A stretch of DNA of 64,000 nt from Isoetes taiwanensis (lineage: Eukaryota > Streptophyta > Lycopodiopsida > Isoetales > Isoetaceae). The stretch's first letter is position 1, and each line of letters begins with the position of its first letter. The position numbers and the translations under genes are program-made. Shown here one piece after another: positions 12,049-24,714 of the stretch. The notes below the pieces were generated by a model that was not told the DNA's origin, did no database searches, and saw only the letters and a program-made list of their open reading frames with translations. The DNA is taken from positions 3,484,621 to 3,548,620 of the forward strand of contig JAJEKV010000095.1 of the NCBI GenBank assembly GCA_021234155.1, read 5' to 3'.

Positions 12049-12455
12049 GCATCTATGCATTGACTGAGCTCCTCAAACTTAATTTTTGCAGCATCATTTA
12101 ACATGTCAGTATCCAAATACATGCGTGACATGAGCATATGTCCAGCTCTGATTCAATTGGGCATGATCAAAATATTCTCTACCTAAATGGTTTTATATCT
12201 GATCTATATATGATCTGATGATGGGACTTCGCCACTAAGACCCCGAAATCTGAATTATCAATGGAATAACTAAAAGAGGTGCAGGAGGGTTAATAAGTTT
12301 GAGACATCTCAAATATGTGTGAGACTTATTACCAACATGCTGATACTTCGCTTTGATTTGGCAGTTTCAGTTAGAAGTTTGGTTTAAACAGTTGTATGGT
12401 GATTGAGAGTTTGTAAATATGCTGTTTTTATCTATATGACAGAAACCTTTTCCTA
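12049..12455. other. Flank of the reverse-transcriptase ORF
   Basis: No feature recognised apart from a pyrimidine-rich stretch and TTGCAG at about 12460, a possible splice acceptor or chance. Confidence 0.25.
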
Positions 12456-14562
12456 ATGTTGCAGGTTGTGTCTAAATCTCTTGTCTCCTACATGGGACGT
12501 ATGAAAATAGTAAAAGATAATCCTATAAGATTCATATACATACACCTATTGTATGTTAATAGAATCTTGGAATTAGTGAACGTGAAGAAACTGTTTGCTA
12601 CATGTTGTGATCAAGTACTAAATTTAGAGAACCCAACAATAATGGATGAGATTGTATATGGCTGGAAATATCTTCCTAGCGTGAAATCATCATGGTATAA
12701 ACCAAAGGACACATTCTGCAACTTCTCATGTTATGAGAGTTTGAATTGCAAATGTGCAAATGAAATCTGGTTTAAGCCTTTCCTACAAAAAGGAGAAGAT
12801 GAACTTGAGCATGTCATATCCCTCTCCATAAATATTTGCCTATACTCTAGGGAGAATATAAAATATGGTTTGAATCATATCCCCTTAGAGAAACCTAATA
12901 AGGGTATTGTAATTATGGAAGTACTCAAAGCATGGGAGCAGACAGTAGTATATTTGGAAAATAAGGTGGGAAGAATATGCCCAACTAAAATTGAAAAGGC
13001 TAGGTCCTTTATCAAAAATAAAATCAAGCATTGGGTAGAAGAAGGAAGCTCGAATAAAAGAAGAAGAATTCGGATTCCTGATAAAACAATGACATATGAG
13101 GCAATAGCCGAAAAAACATGGATACAACAATATTTATTTATATCTGGAGCAGATAAGGCAAATAACACACCGGTATTCATTTGCAAAAACTATATAAGAA
13201 AGTTGGCCTTAAAAAGGGTTGGTAGCCCTGACTTTGAGATGTGTGTGGATGAAGATGGGTTCCCAAGAGCCCCACTAGCAATTAGAGATAAATGTCGACA
13301 TGACATGGAAAATATTGCTGGGAATGTTAAGGTGGAGAATTTGGGATTACCATATTTAATGGGAACATATAAAGCACACAAGAACAAATTTAGATGGCTG
13401 ACAAATGCATCGGAATGTATATTTTCAGACATGGCTTGCCTAATTACGGAGGTCATAAAATCATTTGTATTCAATGAAATATGCTACCAATTGGATTCCA
13501 AGGTAAAACGATTTATGGGAGTTAAGACTAGGTCACTGTGGTGGATTAATTCAACGATAGAGCTGGCTATCAATCTGCCAGAGGACATACACCATACATG
13601 GGTGGCAGACATAGCAAGGTGCTATGAATCTATACCATTATTTGGTGACGATGGGATTACAACTATATGCGAAAGGCTCTTCTCCAAAGTTTTTGAAATA
13701 AGGTATCCTTAATTGGGTCTGGGAGACCTTCATCGTATAAATATACATGGAGAAATACTACCCAGACAACCAAAAATGACTTTGAGATAACACTTGAAGA
13801 ACTGGTTACAATAAACAATTACTTACTTACCAATTGTTATGTTGTTGGTGGGAGGCAGTATGGAAACAAATAAGAGGCATCCCAATGGGATTTTCATGTT
13901 CACCATTGTGGTGTAACATTTATCTTATGTTCTATGAATTTAACTTCATTAAGAGATTAGCAAAGTTGGGAAAAATTGAATATCTCATTCTGTTCAAGGA
14001 TGCATTTAGATACATGGACGACCTTAGTATATTCAATAATCCACAGATGGATTTATTTGTGGACCCAACACAACCGAGGGTAGCTGACAACCCTTACTGG
14101 ATTTATCCATTGGATTTCCTTGAGATTAAAAAGGAAGAAGCACCCCAAATATTTCCCCAATATGATTTGGGATTACCGAAATGTAATTTCCTGAACATGC
14201 ATGTGCAGATTATAGACCAAGTTTATGGATCTTACATTACGACCAAATTTGATAAGAGGAGGTCGCTTCCATTCCCGTTTATTCAATACATACAATTGGC
14301 ATCTAATAGGAAAATCAGCCAATGTTATAATCTTATGATCCCTCAGGTGATTTTATTGTTGTATTTATGTAAACGTCCAGAGGAATTCTTGGTAGAAATA
14401 AAGAAGACTATAAGGGTGTTCAAGAAGAATGGTTTTTCGGTACAAAGGCTTACATTTGTTAAAAAAGCGATTGTTAATGCAAATATACCGGGGGCTCCTA
14501 TGGCAAAAAATGAAGGATATAAAAGAGTTCTGGTTGAAAAACTTGTGGAAGTTGAAGTATAG
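12456..14562 (+). pseudogene. Non-LTR reverse transcriptase gene, frameshifted
   Basis: Two long frames, 12456-13712 (418 codons) and 13834-14562 (242 codons), are parts of one RT of roughly 700 residues. Frame 1 carries LGLPYLMGTYKAHKNKFRWL (RT fingers) and WVADIARCYESIPL (motif A, catalytic Asp about residue 385). The gap at 13713-13865 reads in a third frame (DFEITLEELVTINNYL, then VVGGRQYG). Frame 2 has RGIPMGFSCSPLWCNIY (motif B), FRYMDDLSIFNNP (motif C, catalytic Asp pair) and FLNMHVQII with YGSYITTKFDKR (thumb-proximal). So at least two frameshifts break an otherwise well kept gene. The motif spacing suggests the Penelope-related/cellular IPMG class rather than L1 or RTE; no GIY-YIG nuclease or RNase H was found. 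Confidence 0.75.
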
Positions 14563-15437
14563 GCCTACGTGATTATAGATGTGGGACATGCATAGGCTTG
14601 GATGTCCAGAGATAATTTCGTATTATAAGTTCCTAATATTTATGAGATACTGGAGAGATTGCAAAGGTATAAAAATATCATATTGGAGCATGGCATGCCA
14701 ACTAGCAAAAACCCTATGGTCCGGACCAGATAGGCAAGAACCGACAGGGGTTTTATTGCATTTCCGGAACCATGTATGTGGCCGATTCTCCCAATGCTGC
14801 ATTCAACAGGTCTGCCGAAGTTTTGAGTTGCATACTGGGCTTACAGACCATGCAGATGGAACCAGGGAATGCTGGGATAAAGCAGTACGGTTACCCAGGT
14901 GTATGAGATCAAGCATCCAATTGCAGGTTAGAAGGATCGCTTAGTAGATTGGAGAACACAAGTTCTTAATCTTACTGAATCTAAGATGTAATTTCTGCAT
15001 TTCTGTTTGCTTACTCCAGAAAATGGGTTCTGAATCAGATCTGTAGAATACCTCTTGGGGAATTAAGCCACAAGGATTATGTAAGAGCTTTAATTTATTA
15101 TGGATTCAAGCTCATGAAATTTGATAGGGAATGATTCGATGCATTTAGTATGATACAGGTTATGCCATAGACTATGCTAACCTGATATTTTTCAACAGCA
15201 TAAGGAACTGAATACATGGATAATAGGCCTGAGGAGATGGGAGATTCAAGCTATATGGAAATAGAGGAAGATCCTGATCATGTCCTAGACGATAATCAGG
15301 TTAGATATTATGATATTAAGTGGTTAAGCCATTATGATATTAAGTGGTTAAGCCAGGCAGTAGAAAATATGAGATGGAATTATGTCAAAGTCATAGGAAG
15401 GAGATGCAGCAACTTAAGCAGTGCAATCTTAAGTTAA
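14563..15437 (+). other. Downstream extension of RT locus plus small ORF
   Basis: The RT frame stays readable after its stop (for example YEILERLQRYKNIILEHGMP) but is cut by seven further stops before 14990. An open 73-codon frame at 15216-15437 contains a 24-bp direct repeat giving YDIKWLSHYDIKWLS. Nothing here is recognisable; it may be the decayed 3' part of the same element. Confidence 0.3.
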
Positions 15438-17408
15438 TTTTGCTAGACCTATATGGTAGAGCTTCCTGACAGAATGCTCTGGACCATGTTATAGGTTAAA
15501 GCAAATATAAACAAAACACTGCAATAGCCAGTTGTAAAAGCTCATGGCTCAATACGTGGCTATAATTGTAGATTTATAAGTAATTTAGGGAAGATTTTAC
15601 TGGTAAATTCTTAAATGTTTATGGAGATGTGATGGAGGTAGATTAACAATGTTTTTTCATAGAAGCTCTTGCATAGCATTATGGGTTTAAGGGTGTAACA
15701 TGAGAAGAAAATCTGAGTCAACACATAGCATGATTGATTAAGACTACCTTAAATACTTGTTGATATCCATGACACCGATAACAAGGGGGGTTTCATAAAA
15801 AGCATTGACACCTGTCTTCCCATTCCATGCATCTGTACTAACACATGTTCTTTGGTTTGGATGGTGACAGGTTAGCTTTTCCCACCTGGATACGAGAAGA
15901 TAAAATTTAAGTGTAGATCAATTTAGGATCATGCTTGGATTTTTACATATGACTCAAAAAAGTACAGCAAGATGCTTAAGATCTATGATACTGTAAGATA
16001 TAAATATTCACACCCATGGTAAGATTTTTGCAAGGCTAACTATAATATGGATCCCCTATAGGGAGGTTGCCAAGAAATGGCATATATCACCCATATATAT
16101 ACAATTATATTGAATGTAGATAATCTGATCCCGGCCGTCCATCTCAGATCTGGACGGCCCACGTTAAGCCCCCAAATAAGCCACCTCAAATCACCCCTTC
16201 ATTTGGGGCTTTTGATCTAGGCCCTAGAATGTGCTAGATCAATGGCTTAGATTTAATCGCCAATATTAAATGTAATAATTAATGCCAACTGATGAGGTGG
16301 CACAGGAGGCAAAGCTTGCTGATGAATTGGGCGCCGGATCGGTCTGCCCCGCATAGGGGACCGAAGCTCTGGATATGGAAGCTCTGGATTTGGTACTCTT
16401 CCTATGTTCGTTCTTCCTGCTGCTTCTTCTATTTGGATGCGCAGCTATGGTGGAACTGGCGCCATGGTAGCGCTATTTGTTTAAGGGGGAAACGCATTGC
16501 CCACTCCGGTTCTGTGATCTAGGGAGCTAGCTAAGATGTTTCAGGAATATTACTCATGGCAGATGGCAGGAAGCTTCAAATCACAACCGAGCAAATATGG
16601 CATGGCTCTGACGAAGCGGGGGCTTTAAAGCTGGGGCGCAATTGTTAATTTTTGAATGTAGCTGCAGATAAAAATGGGGGCATCCGCTTCAACTGCCTGA
16701 ATTTTAACAGAAAAGAAACCCACAGTTAAAAAAATAGAATCCCAGCTTTTTCTCTCGCTCGTCTGTGGAGATGCAGTGGCCGAGCTTGGAGCTTTGTTTC
16801 TTTGCTTGCTTTGTGGTTGGGTGGACAAATACTGGAAAGATCTGGGTATGCCATGGAAGCAGATGTATCAAAGGAAAAAATAGAAGTTAGAGCTTCACGA
16901 GGTCTAGCTTGAATAATGATTTCTATTCTTTTATAAAGATTGAAAATGGTTCGAATTTAATATTCAGACTCCTTTCGTTGATGCAGACCTGGTCATGAAA
17001 CACCCGATTTAGCAGATGATGGCAATAGGTGGTGTTTTCTAGAGATAATAGAACTTTCGCCTCCACCTCTACTTGATTCATGTTTTCCATTCCGTTCCTT
17101 CGTTTATTTCCATTTCTCTGATCTACTACATCTGCAGCTGACTGAATCAATCGATGGATGCAAAACATTCCTTGAGCTCTGCTATGGGATAAGCCAGCGA
17201 TCTACAAATATAAAGCTTTTTGCTGCCTTTTTTGACTTGAGATATCCTATGGAAACAAATTGAGTTTGTGATTTTCAGGTTGGAGCACTGTACTGTATGT
17301 ATAATGGCGATGGTAGATAAGCATCCTTGCGCTGTATTTGATTTTTGCATATTTCCCTTTGGTCCATAAAAAACCATTTCTGCATGTTCTATTTCTTGCA
17401 CAGGGTCT
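15438..17408. other. Gene-free stretch
   Basis: No gene recognised. GAGGTGGCAC-containing sequence near 16290 recurs in altered form near 21740, 21925 and 23390, hinting at an old dispersed repeat whose ends I cannot define. Confidence 0.3.
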
Positions 17409-17569
17409 ATGGCGAATGGCTGTAACTTGCTCCCCGTGAGACCAATTCTGGTACCAACCAACAATAACTACAGTGAAAAGTACTTTTGGCGCATTACAAA
17501 GTCATTGTACCCAAGAATAGATCGAACTTCTAGCATTCACGTCTCAAGAACAGGCTGGAGGCCATTCAG
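17409..17569 (+). CDS. Candidate first coding exon, unknown protein
   Basis: ATG at 17409 opens 161 nt without stops and ends at TTCAG/GTGATT, a good donor (phase 2). The text (MANGCNLLPVRPILVPTNNN, then YFWRITKSLYPRIDR, then SSIHVSRTGWRPF) is rich in Ser/Thr/Arg and poor in acidic residues, as organelle transit peptides often are. A possible second exon in compatible phase lies at 18141-18200 between TTTTACAG and GTAGGC. No conserved domain is visible, so this may equally be a leftover fragment. Confidence 0.3.
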
Positions 17570-18200
17570 GTGATTTACTCCTCTATTTTCTTCTGATTCT
17601 CTGAGCTTTGATTCTCTGATATAAGCACCTTAAGATTTATTTAGTTTGGGAAGCCCAAGATCTTTATTACGGCTTTGCATTTTGAGCTATCAACCATGGC
17701 GATTGTTTTCCAGCAGCTAGTGATCTGACTCCAATAACCTTCTTGCCCTTTTGGAAGACTTGAATCCTTTGCTCTAAATGCAGGTGCATCAATTGCCATT
17801 TGAAAATTAGTAGAGCTCAGAAATCTATTTCTTTGAACACAGTTAATGGCTCTTTTTATTTGAAAAGTACAGTCACGGATGTTCGTAGAAATATCTCAAG
17901 CTTTTCCTCATCCTTTTCTGATTGCTTGTGCAGGTAGTGTGTGTGGTCGTTTGCAGCCATGCTTGATCAAATGGAGGATATTCATAATTTATCAGCACTA
18001 TACATCCAAATAACTTAAGGTAATTTTGGATTACTCTAGTTTTGTTGTACTTCATTCTTGCGCTCATTAGTAAATGTATGTTATTATTGTAAGTCTTTTT
18101 TCGGTATTCTGTTATTGTCTTGATGCTGGCTCTTTTACAGTGCCAATGCTTTGGTTGTTATGAAGAAAGTCTTGATGTTTTGGAACTTCAAGAGCATCAG

Positions 18201-20416
18201 GTAGGCCGACTTGGCTTATTTTTGCACGTCACATGCTCTATGAGCAATTATTCAAAAAGTGTGATAGCTGGTGCATTACAACTAAATCATTCTAACTAAT
18301 CTATGTGTTTTGCAAGCAAATTTGCTAAAGCTATATGCTGACATGCCTTAATCAAAGGTAAATATTTTTCTTTTAATGCACGAGGATAGGATTTTTCATC
18401 ACTCTGTGTATGCTGATTCTCACTCTGGATATGCAAATTCTCCAGCTTCGTAGCAGCTTCATATACCATAGGTACTTTTATCTTTCCAAAGCGCATGAAG
18501 TTGGGTTGTGCCAGGGATTGTGTACCAATAGCCCTCATTGTTTCTAGATATTCTATTGTTGATGTTCGAGTTAGTACAACCTTTCTACGCCTGCGAGATC
18601 GAAATTTCCGCCTTATAGCAGGGGTTTATTTTCCATGGAGCTACTGGCCGATTTTGGAATACACAAATTTTAGCAGATTTCACAGGTGCTTCAAGAAATT
18701 AACAGATACCTAATGGGCCAAAATGCTTTTTGCTAACAGTAAAAGCTAATTCTGATGGCTAGATCTAATGTGGCAAAAGATCGTCTCTTTCCTCTGCTCC
18801 ACAGATTGGCCTGTTGACACTGCAGCTTGTGTCGAGAGACATTGAGATTCAGTTTTGCTTTTACTGTTGCTGTTACAGTGATGCTGGAATTGGTCTTCAT
18901 TGATGCATGTTATCGCATTTAGTCTTGTTAGAGTCGTGTAATAAGATGTTCGTAATAACATTCTATACATGCCGCAGACTCCTGACCTGCAGTAAACTGG
19001 CCGTTGGAGATTATTCACTTGGTACAATTCCACTTGGTCCATTCCAGGGTACAATTATTCACTTGGTGCTAAATCTGTTCATGCTGACTGAAAGTTTGTG
19101 AATGTGGATTCTAATAATGGATGATTCTAATAATTTGCAAGGCATATGTTCTTCACCATTCTACGGATTTAAGTTTGGATTAAGCTAAACCATTGCATCA
19201 GGCATGGTCGCATTTTTAATTCCCATCTTTGTTCTTTGAACTGCGAAAGTCTGGCAGTTCATTTTTGGGTTTGTTCATTTTTGGGCAAACCCAAGAACAA
19301 GTTTTAGCGCATAGAATCGCCTGCCTTATCCGATCAGAAGATTAAATTCAATGCAAGGTGAGATTTTTGAATTCATTTATTGCGATTTTTAGTCGTTTTG
19401 TACTTTGATGCAAAGGAGAAACTCAAACCAGATGAGCCAATCACAGGCATAAATGCATATGTTGTTGCACATCATTCCTTGCATGCAGATTCTGCAGCGA
19501 CACATTTGTACAGAAAAAAGTATCAAGTAGGCATAAACTTGGTTTGGCTTGTGTGAAATTATAAAATGCGAATAGTCAATTTCATTACTTGGTTCAGGAA
19601 AAACATAATGGTTATATTGGTATTGCACATGATACTAGATGTTTTATACCATTACAGACATATGGGAAGGCTAGATGAGTGAGTTTGGATGGTAAACTAG
19701 CACCAGATGGTGATGGTCAATACATGTTGGCATGGGGTTTTAAGATGTGCTCCAACATAATAAACTCTGGTACAACAACCCAACTTTGGTTATTAAAGAA
19801 AATGGCGAGTTAACTGCTCAAAAAATTATGGTGCTATTCTTGACATCTTTATGCCATTAATGGGCGGTTTGATTGGTGGCAATTAATGGGCGGTTTGATT
19901 GGTGGCATATCAATTATGTGAAAGATTATCTTCTTACATTGAGCTTATGTTGCATGGTCTCTAATTGATAATTGGAAATGGAACCTTAGCTACACGATGT
20001 CTCTATTATGGTGCTTCTATGTTATTCATTTCCTTTCTTCAATGAGCTTTGTGTGTGTGCCAGCCAGCCATTTTTCCTTTTATTAGCCACATCAATTTGT
20101 TGCCAGAAATTTTGGAACAAATGCAAAACATTTGGAGTAAAACGTATTAGTGTCAGCCAAGTGATTGATAACCATACTAACTATAAAGAGGATTCTACAA
20201 TGGTATCTAAGTATCAAGAGACTTTAGAAGACATTACTGGATGTGGGCGATATTCTCTCGGTGCATATTTGTTTGCATGGTCGTATGCTACTTAGACTTT
20301 GGGCCATTGATTCGTTCATCAAGGATTTTTTTATCGTCACTTCTTATGCATCCCAGAAAGAGGAAGGGTGAAAATATTCTCTTGAATTGTGTAGTAATTT
20401 ATAGTTTCTGGTTCAG
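18201..20416. other. Gene-free stretch with one short tandem repeat
   Basis: No gene recognised. A perfect 26-bp tandem duplication (TGGGCGGTTTGATTGGTGGC core) sits at 19856-19907. A frame at 20008-20295 is open but unidentifiable. Confidence 0.3.
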
Positions 20417-20653
20417 TCTGAATATGCATACAGTAAAGAATTATTTACTGCAAGTATTGACAAGACTGGTTATGCGTACATTCGCTGTAATTTTGTTTAT
20501 CAGATTGTTAACTTCTCTCGTATGGGAGCCCTCTACGTGTTTGAGAAAACTACAAGAATGGATTCAAAGGATTATGGTGGAGTTATAAATGCGACCTCAG
20601 AGCAGGATAATAACGCCTTTCTAGACACACTAATTCTTGCTCATGTACGTTAG
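20417..20653 (+). CDS. Exon-like terminal coding segment, unknown
   Basis: After TGGTTCAG, 78 codons run open to TAG (20651-20653): AYSKELFTASIDKTGYAYIR, then VYQIVNFSRMGALYVFEKTT, then DYGGVINATSEQDNNAFLD. Amino-acid make-up is protein-like and differs from its other frames, one of which gives a longer but hydrophobic shadow. I do not recognise the family. It looks like a last exon or a gene fragment. Confidence 0.33.
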   Translation, partial: SEYAYSKELFTASIDKTGYAYIRCNFVYQIVNFSRMGALYVFEKTTRMDSKDYGGVINATSEQDNNAFLDTLILAHVR

Positions 20654-21030
20654 CCTTTCTAGACACACTAATTCTTGCTCATGTATGTTATTTAAAAGTG
20701 CATGTTGTTGCATTTGTGTTGTAAGTGACAGATGAAGACTTTTATGGCATGTTATAGTGCGAAGAAAGAATGAGCACATGACTTTTTTGATATGTTGTGA
20801 TCGCTTGTGAGACTAAGGTTAATGCCAACATAAAATGCACAAATTTTACACTCTAATTCTTGCTCACATATGTTATTTAAAAGTGCATATTGTTATGTTT
20901 GTGTTGTAAGTGAGAAAATGAAGTCGTTTATAGTATGTTATGGTAGGAAGAAAGAATGAGCATATGACTTTTTCGATATGATGCCACAGCTTGTGAGACT
21001 GAGGTTAATGCCAACATAAAATGCACAAAT
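20618..21030 (+). repeat. Tandem duplications (34-bp and ~185-bp units)
   Basis: A short unit, CTAGACACACTAATTCTTGC onward, is repeated at 20620 and 20656. A longer unit is repeated at about 20668-20848 and 20852-21030, sharing GTTATTTAAAAGTGCAT, GAAGAAAGAATGAGCA and AATGCCAACATAAAATGCAC. Confidence 0.8.
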
Positions 21031-21281
21031 ATATAAAGTTGTCGTGTGGATTACCCTTTTTCTTTTATGCACTTTCTGTTCTTGCTGAATATGGATACAT
21101 TGCACAACTGAACGAGGGACGCCACTTGAAGATGCTAAAGTTCTTTAAAGATTTGATCCAAAAAGTTCAATTTTACACAATTGGGCAGGAAGAGCTTTTA
21201 TCTTGCTTGAAGGCACTGAGAAAGGCAACCATTACTATGAGAAAGTACGTGTATCTGGAAGTTCAAGTGCTGTCGTCATAA
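21021..21281 (+). CDS. Hypothetical open frame
   Basis: 86 codons starting inside the preceding repeat. The central part (LAEYGYIAQLNEGRHLKMLK, then FFKDLIQKVQFYTIGQEELL) is protein-like and could be an exon, perhaps related to the exon-like piece at 20417-20653. No family is recognised and the ATG at 21021 is probably not a real start. Confidence 0.22.
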   Translation: MHKYIKLSCGLPFFFYALSVLAEYGYIAQLNEGRHLKMLKFFKDLIQKVQFYTIGQEELLSCLKALRKATITMRKYVYLEVQVLSS

Positions 21282-22993
21282 ATGTAAGTGCATGCCTAGC
21301 TTTATTGAAATATTTATGCCTTTTCTCTATTGTCCGGTTTTGCTTTTAGTTCCAGATTTACATGTTGATCATGTATCTATTTGCTTCAGGAGGACATGCT
21401 ATTTTGCACTAATAGTCATTAGCTTGATTTAACATTTTCTTTTTTTTTTCTGGCTCTGGGGATGAGAGGGATAGACTGAGAGGTATTAATAAACAATGGT
21501 GACCTTCATTGAATAGCTATTATGTGAGGAATTGAGTTTAAATGTTTGCGGCCACTAAAGGCATACTGAACTTTACGCAACGAACTTTATCCCTCAATGT
21601 TCATCAGCCGTTTGATAAACCCATTGATAGTACAAAGACTTGTATACATATATCATAATATATATAAAATTACTTTGGATGCCCCCATGAAATAGATATC
21701 TATATATTCAAATCGATCTAAGCCGTTTATTTTAAATGCGATGAGGTGGCAAAGCTGCAACCATTGAATATCTAAGGGGCATGCATGGGTATGCATAGGT
21801 CATAAACCCCATCTTTAAACAGTTGGATCGGGGAAGGTGAAATCTGGGCCTTCGAAATAAAGGGTTGGCACCTTTATATTTAATATAATAAATTAAATCA
21901 ATCAACCAGTTGCTTAGGGATGGCGAGGTGGCACATCTCTGACCGTTGATGGTGCATCGAAAGTGGCAACAAGCAAAGTTCATTAATTAAAGAAGTTGCA
22001 AGGAAATTTCTAAAAAGGGTAAAGTTGTCTCATTTATGCCATCATTTATTAAATTCACTCTTATCTTCGTAAGGAATTAAGGTGAGTAATCCAAAACGTT
22101 GTTTCTAAAATCTTGGCATTCTATTTGAAAGCCTGGCTGCCTTTCCTCTGTTGCGCCGATTTCTTTTTGGTGGAGATACTTTTGCTTCAAAGCATGTGTT
22201 GGTATTCCAAATTGGTGCTCTCGCTTCGTTGTAAGCTCTTGGACAATTGGTTTTGAGCAAACCTTAAGTTAAATTATGTCGTTCAATTTCTTGTGTGTTT
22301 TATTGCAGGAAAATATGATTCTGGCCAGCTTAGAACACAGAGTTTTTGTTTGATCGCATTGTCTAGTCGTTTGGGTTGAATGGCATTGTCTACTCTACTT
22401 TAGTTGAATCGCATTGGCTAGTCATTGTCTACTGTTCCTCATGGGTTAAATACAATGGGAAGATCAATGCCCTTCCAGCTAATACAGCTATTGGTCATTC
22501 CTTGCAGATCGTATGCATGAATAAGCTTCAGGTCCAGGTTTGTGATGTTTTACCTGACTTTCATCTCTCTTCATTTATTCCGTTATCTGATCTTTTGTGC
22601 TATGTCATGATGAACAATTGTGTAGTCGGATGTCTGCTGCTGGGACACTGTCAGGAAGTTCCAATTTTGCAAGTTCGAGTGCTTTAGAAACGACTGGCTT
22701 GAGCTATGCGAGGACACTTTCTTCAAATGGCGCAGCGTATGCATTTATTCCTTCATAGGCTCCATTACTTGGATTGTCAAGGTCATAGCAATGTTCCAGT
22801 GCAGCAAGCTGGCATTTTGAAGCTGCTTCAAAGCAAGGGTGTATGTCACCCCATTGCATCAGGCTTTGTTATATCTGATTCAGCTTCTGCCAAACAAGAT
22901 GCACCTCCGAACCTGGAAGAGGAGGAAATGCTCCTACGAAGGCATAACCAGCCTCTTTCTGAACTGTTCCATTACATGTAATGTCATTGCACA
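21282..22993. other. Gene-free stretch, possible remnants upstream of the thiazole-kinase fragment
   Basis: Frames at 22376-22687 and 22706-22981 are open but unidentified. Another frame near 22630-22750 reads SAAGTLSGSSNFASSSALET, low-complexity and unassigned. Confidence 0.25.
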
Positions 22994-23130
22994 ATATCTA
23001 CTGCTTATGCCCTTGCAGTGTTTGGTCTTGCTGGGGAGTTGGCTCGGAAAAGGCTAATGCACCTGGCTCACTCCGTGTGCATCTTTTGGACGCATTGCAT
23101 TACTTGGATGAGGCATCTGTAATTTCTTGA
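22994..23130 (+). pseudogene. Hydroxyethylthiazole kinase (ThiM-like) C-terminal fragment
   Basis: Hydroxyethylthiazole kinase phosphorylates 4-methyl-5-hydroxyethylthiazole in thiamine salvage. The sequence reads AYALAVFGLAGELA in one frame, then, one base shifted from 23044, SEKANAPGSLRVHLLDALHY followed by LDEASVIS and TGA at 23128. This is the order and spacing of the family's last helices (GxAGE..., GPxSxxxxLLDxLY). One frameshift breaks it and the ATP- and substrate-binding parts were not found upstream. The family call is by motif recall. Confidence 0.52.
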
Positions 23131-24184
23131 GTAAGAATTGCACAAATTTGATCTGTTACCAATTCCCAATACACTCGATGACGTAAACCTAGAGGCTATG
23201 AGGTCCTCGCATCTCCAATCTGCATGTGTCATATTTCAGGAGTGATAAAGTATGCAGATAAATATTTATGCCATGTTTATCATGAATCGGTAGATAAGAT
23301 TGCATGATAGAAAAATATGGAGACTTACATACGCGTCTATTTGGCCTGCATTGTGTTTAATGGACCTAGTTTTGCATTTAATGCTATGTCACGAGGTGGC
23401 ACTGAAAGGACCCTTGATTTTAATCTATGGCGTTGAGGTGTGATTGAAATTAATGCGGCCTGGCGCGATCTCATCTTCCAAGGTTTTGCCCCTTTAGTTA
23501 GCGAGGCGCTATGTTTGCCCCGATTGTTCTTGCTAATTGGATCATTTGGGTCTCAGGATGAAGCTAGGTTTCATTTTTGCCTTGCTCCAGTCTAACGTGA
23601 AGTTTTATATGCTGCAAATTGACATGTTAAAAGTTATGGTCAAGTATGACAGTCATGAGTCTGAGAAGCATAGTATACCATCCGAGATGCAAATACGAAT
23701 TTTAAGTCTGATATGATGCAAGTAAAATAGTTATTTTTCATGTTTAATATTGAAATATTAACTTGCATGGTCTACATATGCTGAATGCGTTTTAGGAATC
23801 GCTGCTCGCAAAAGCAAGTATAATAAGGGAAAAAGTGATCTGCTTAGGAAATAAATCTGACATATCCTTCACATGTAAAGGTAGTGGAAATACAGAAGTC
23901 ATACACGAGTTTTAAGATTTAGATAGACTCTGGTTGTATATTAAGTTCATTTTTGAGTAAATTACTAAGAGATTGCCTTCCACAAGATGAAAGCCGTGAG
24001 ATGCTCTCTCTTTATAAGATTATAGTCTCTTGATAAGATTATAGGGCCACATTGTGTTGTTACATTGAAACTGTTTAGAGAAAAGCATATTGTTTTTACG
24101 AAATACAAGGTACGTTTGTAGAACACAAGTCCGTGGTTTTAGACAAAGGTATATCTCGTTATGTTCTTATACAATGTAGTTCCA
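23131..24184. other. Gene-free stretch
   Basis: No gene or defined repeat recognised. Confidence 0.3.
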
Positions 24185-24660
24185 TATTTTCGAAAGAGTG
24201 ATCTCAGGAATTTTATAAGAATCTTGGGGAACGCTTATGGAAGCTTAGAGAATCGAAGGGGATATGGGAAAATCTGAAGGGGATCTGGGGGAATCTTAGG
24301 GAAGTTTTTGTGAATCATCGTAGAATACTGCGGAATTTAGGAGTCTTCATAAAATCTTTGAGAAACTAGTGGAATCGTTATAAAATCTAGGGGTATCTAG
24401 AAGAATGTACCAAGAATTTGAGGAATCAAGAGGAATCTTGGGACAATCTTTGGGGATCTAGGGGAATCGCAAGAGAATGTTATGAAATCTATGGGGGAAT
24501 CTTCATTCAATGTTTGAAATCTAGGGTGATCTTGACGGAATCTTCGAGAATCTAGATGAATCTTCGTAGAAGCTAAGGAAATATAGGAAATTCCACCTGG
24601 AGTCTTGGGGAATCTAGAGGAATCTTGGGATAATCCTCAAAATAGATACATTCAACTCGT
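24185..24660 (+). repeat. Degenerate GGAATCT minisatellite, copy 1
   Basis: Imperfect units of about 9-12 bp built on GGAATCTAGG/GGAATCTTGG repeat many times. The same sequence type recurs at 25320-25600, 30190-30490 and 31110-31290, always beside the SINE-like block. Confidence 0.75.
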
Positions 24661-24714
24661 ATAGGCCCTACATAGTACAAAGACTTGTATATTATATATA
24701 TCTAACATATATAT

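Noticed and set aside
20241..20588. 115-codon plus-strand ORF
   Set aside because: Hydrophobic alternate frame over the better exon-like frame at 20417-20653.
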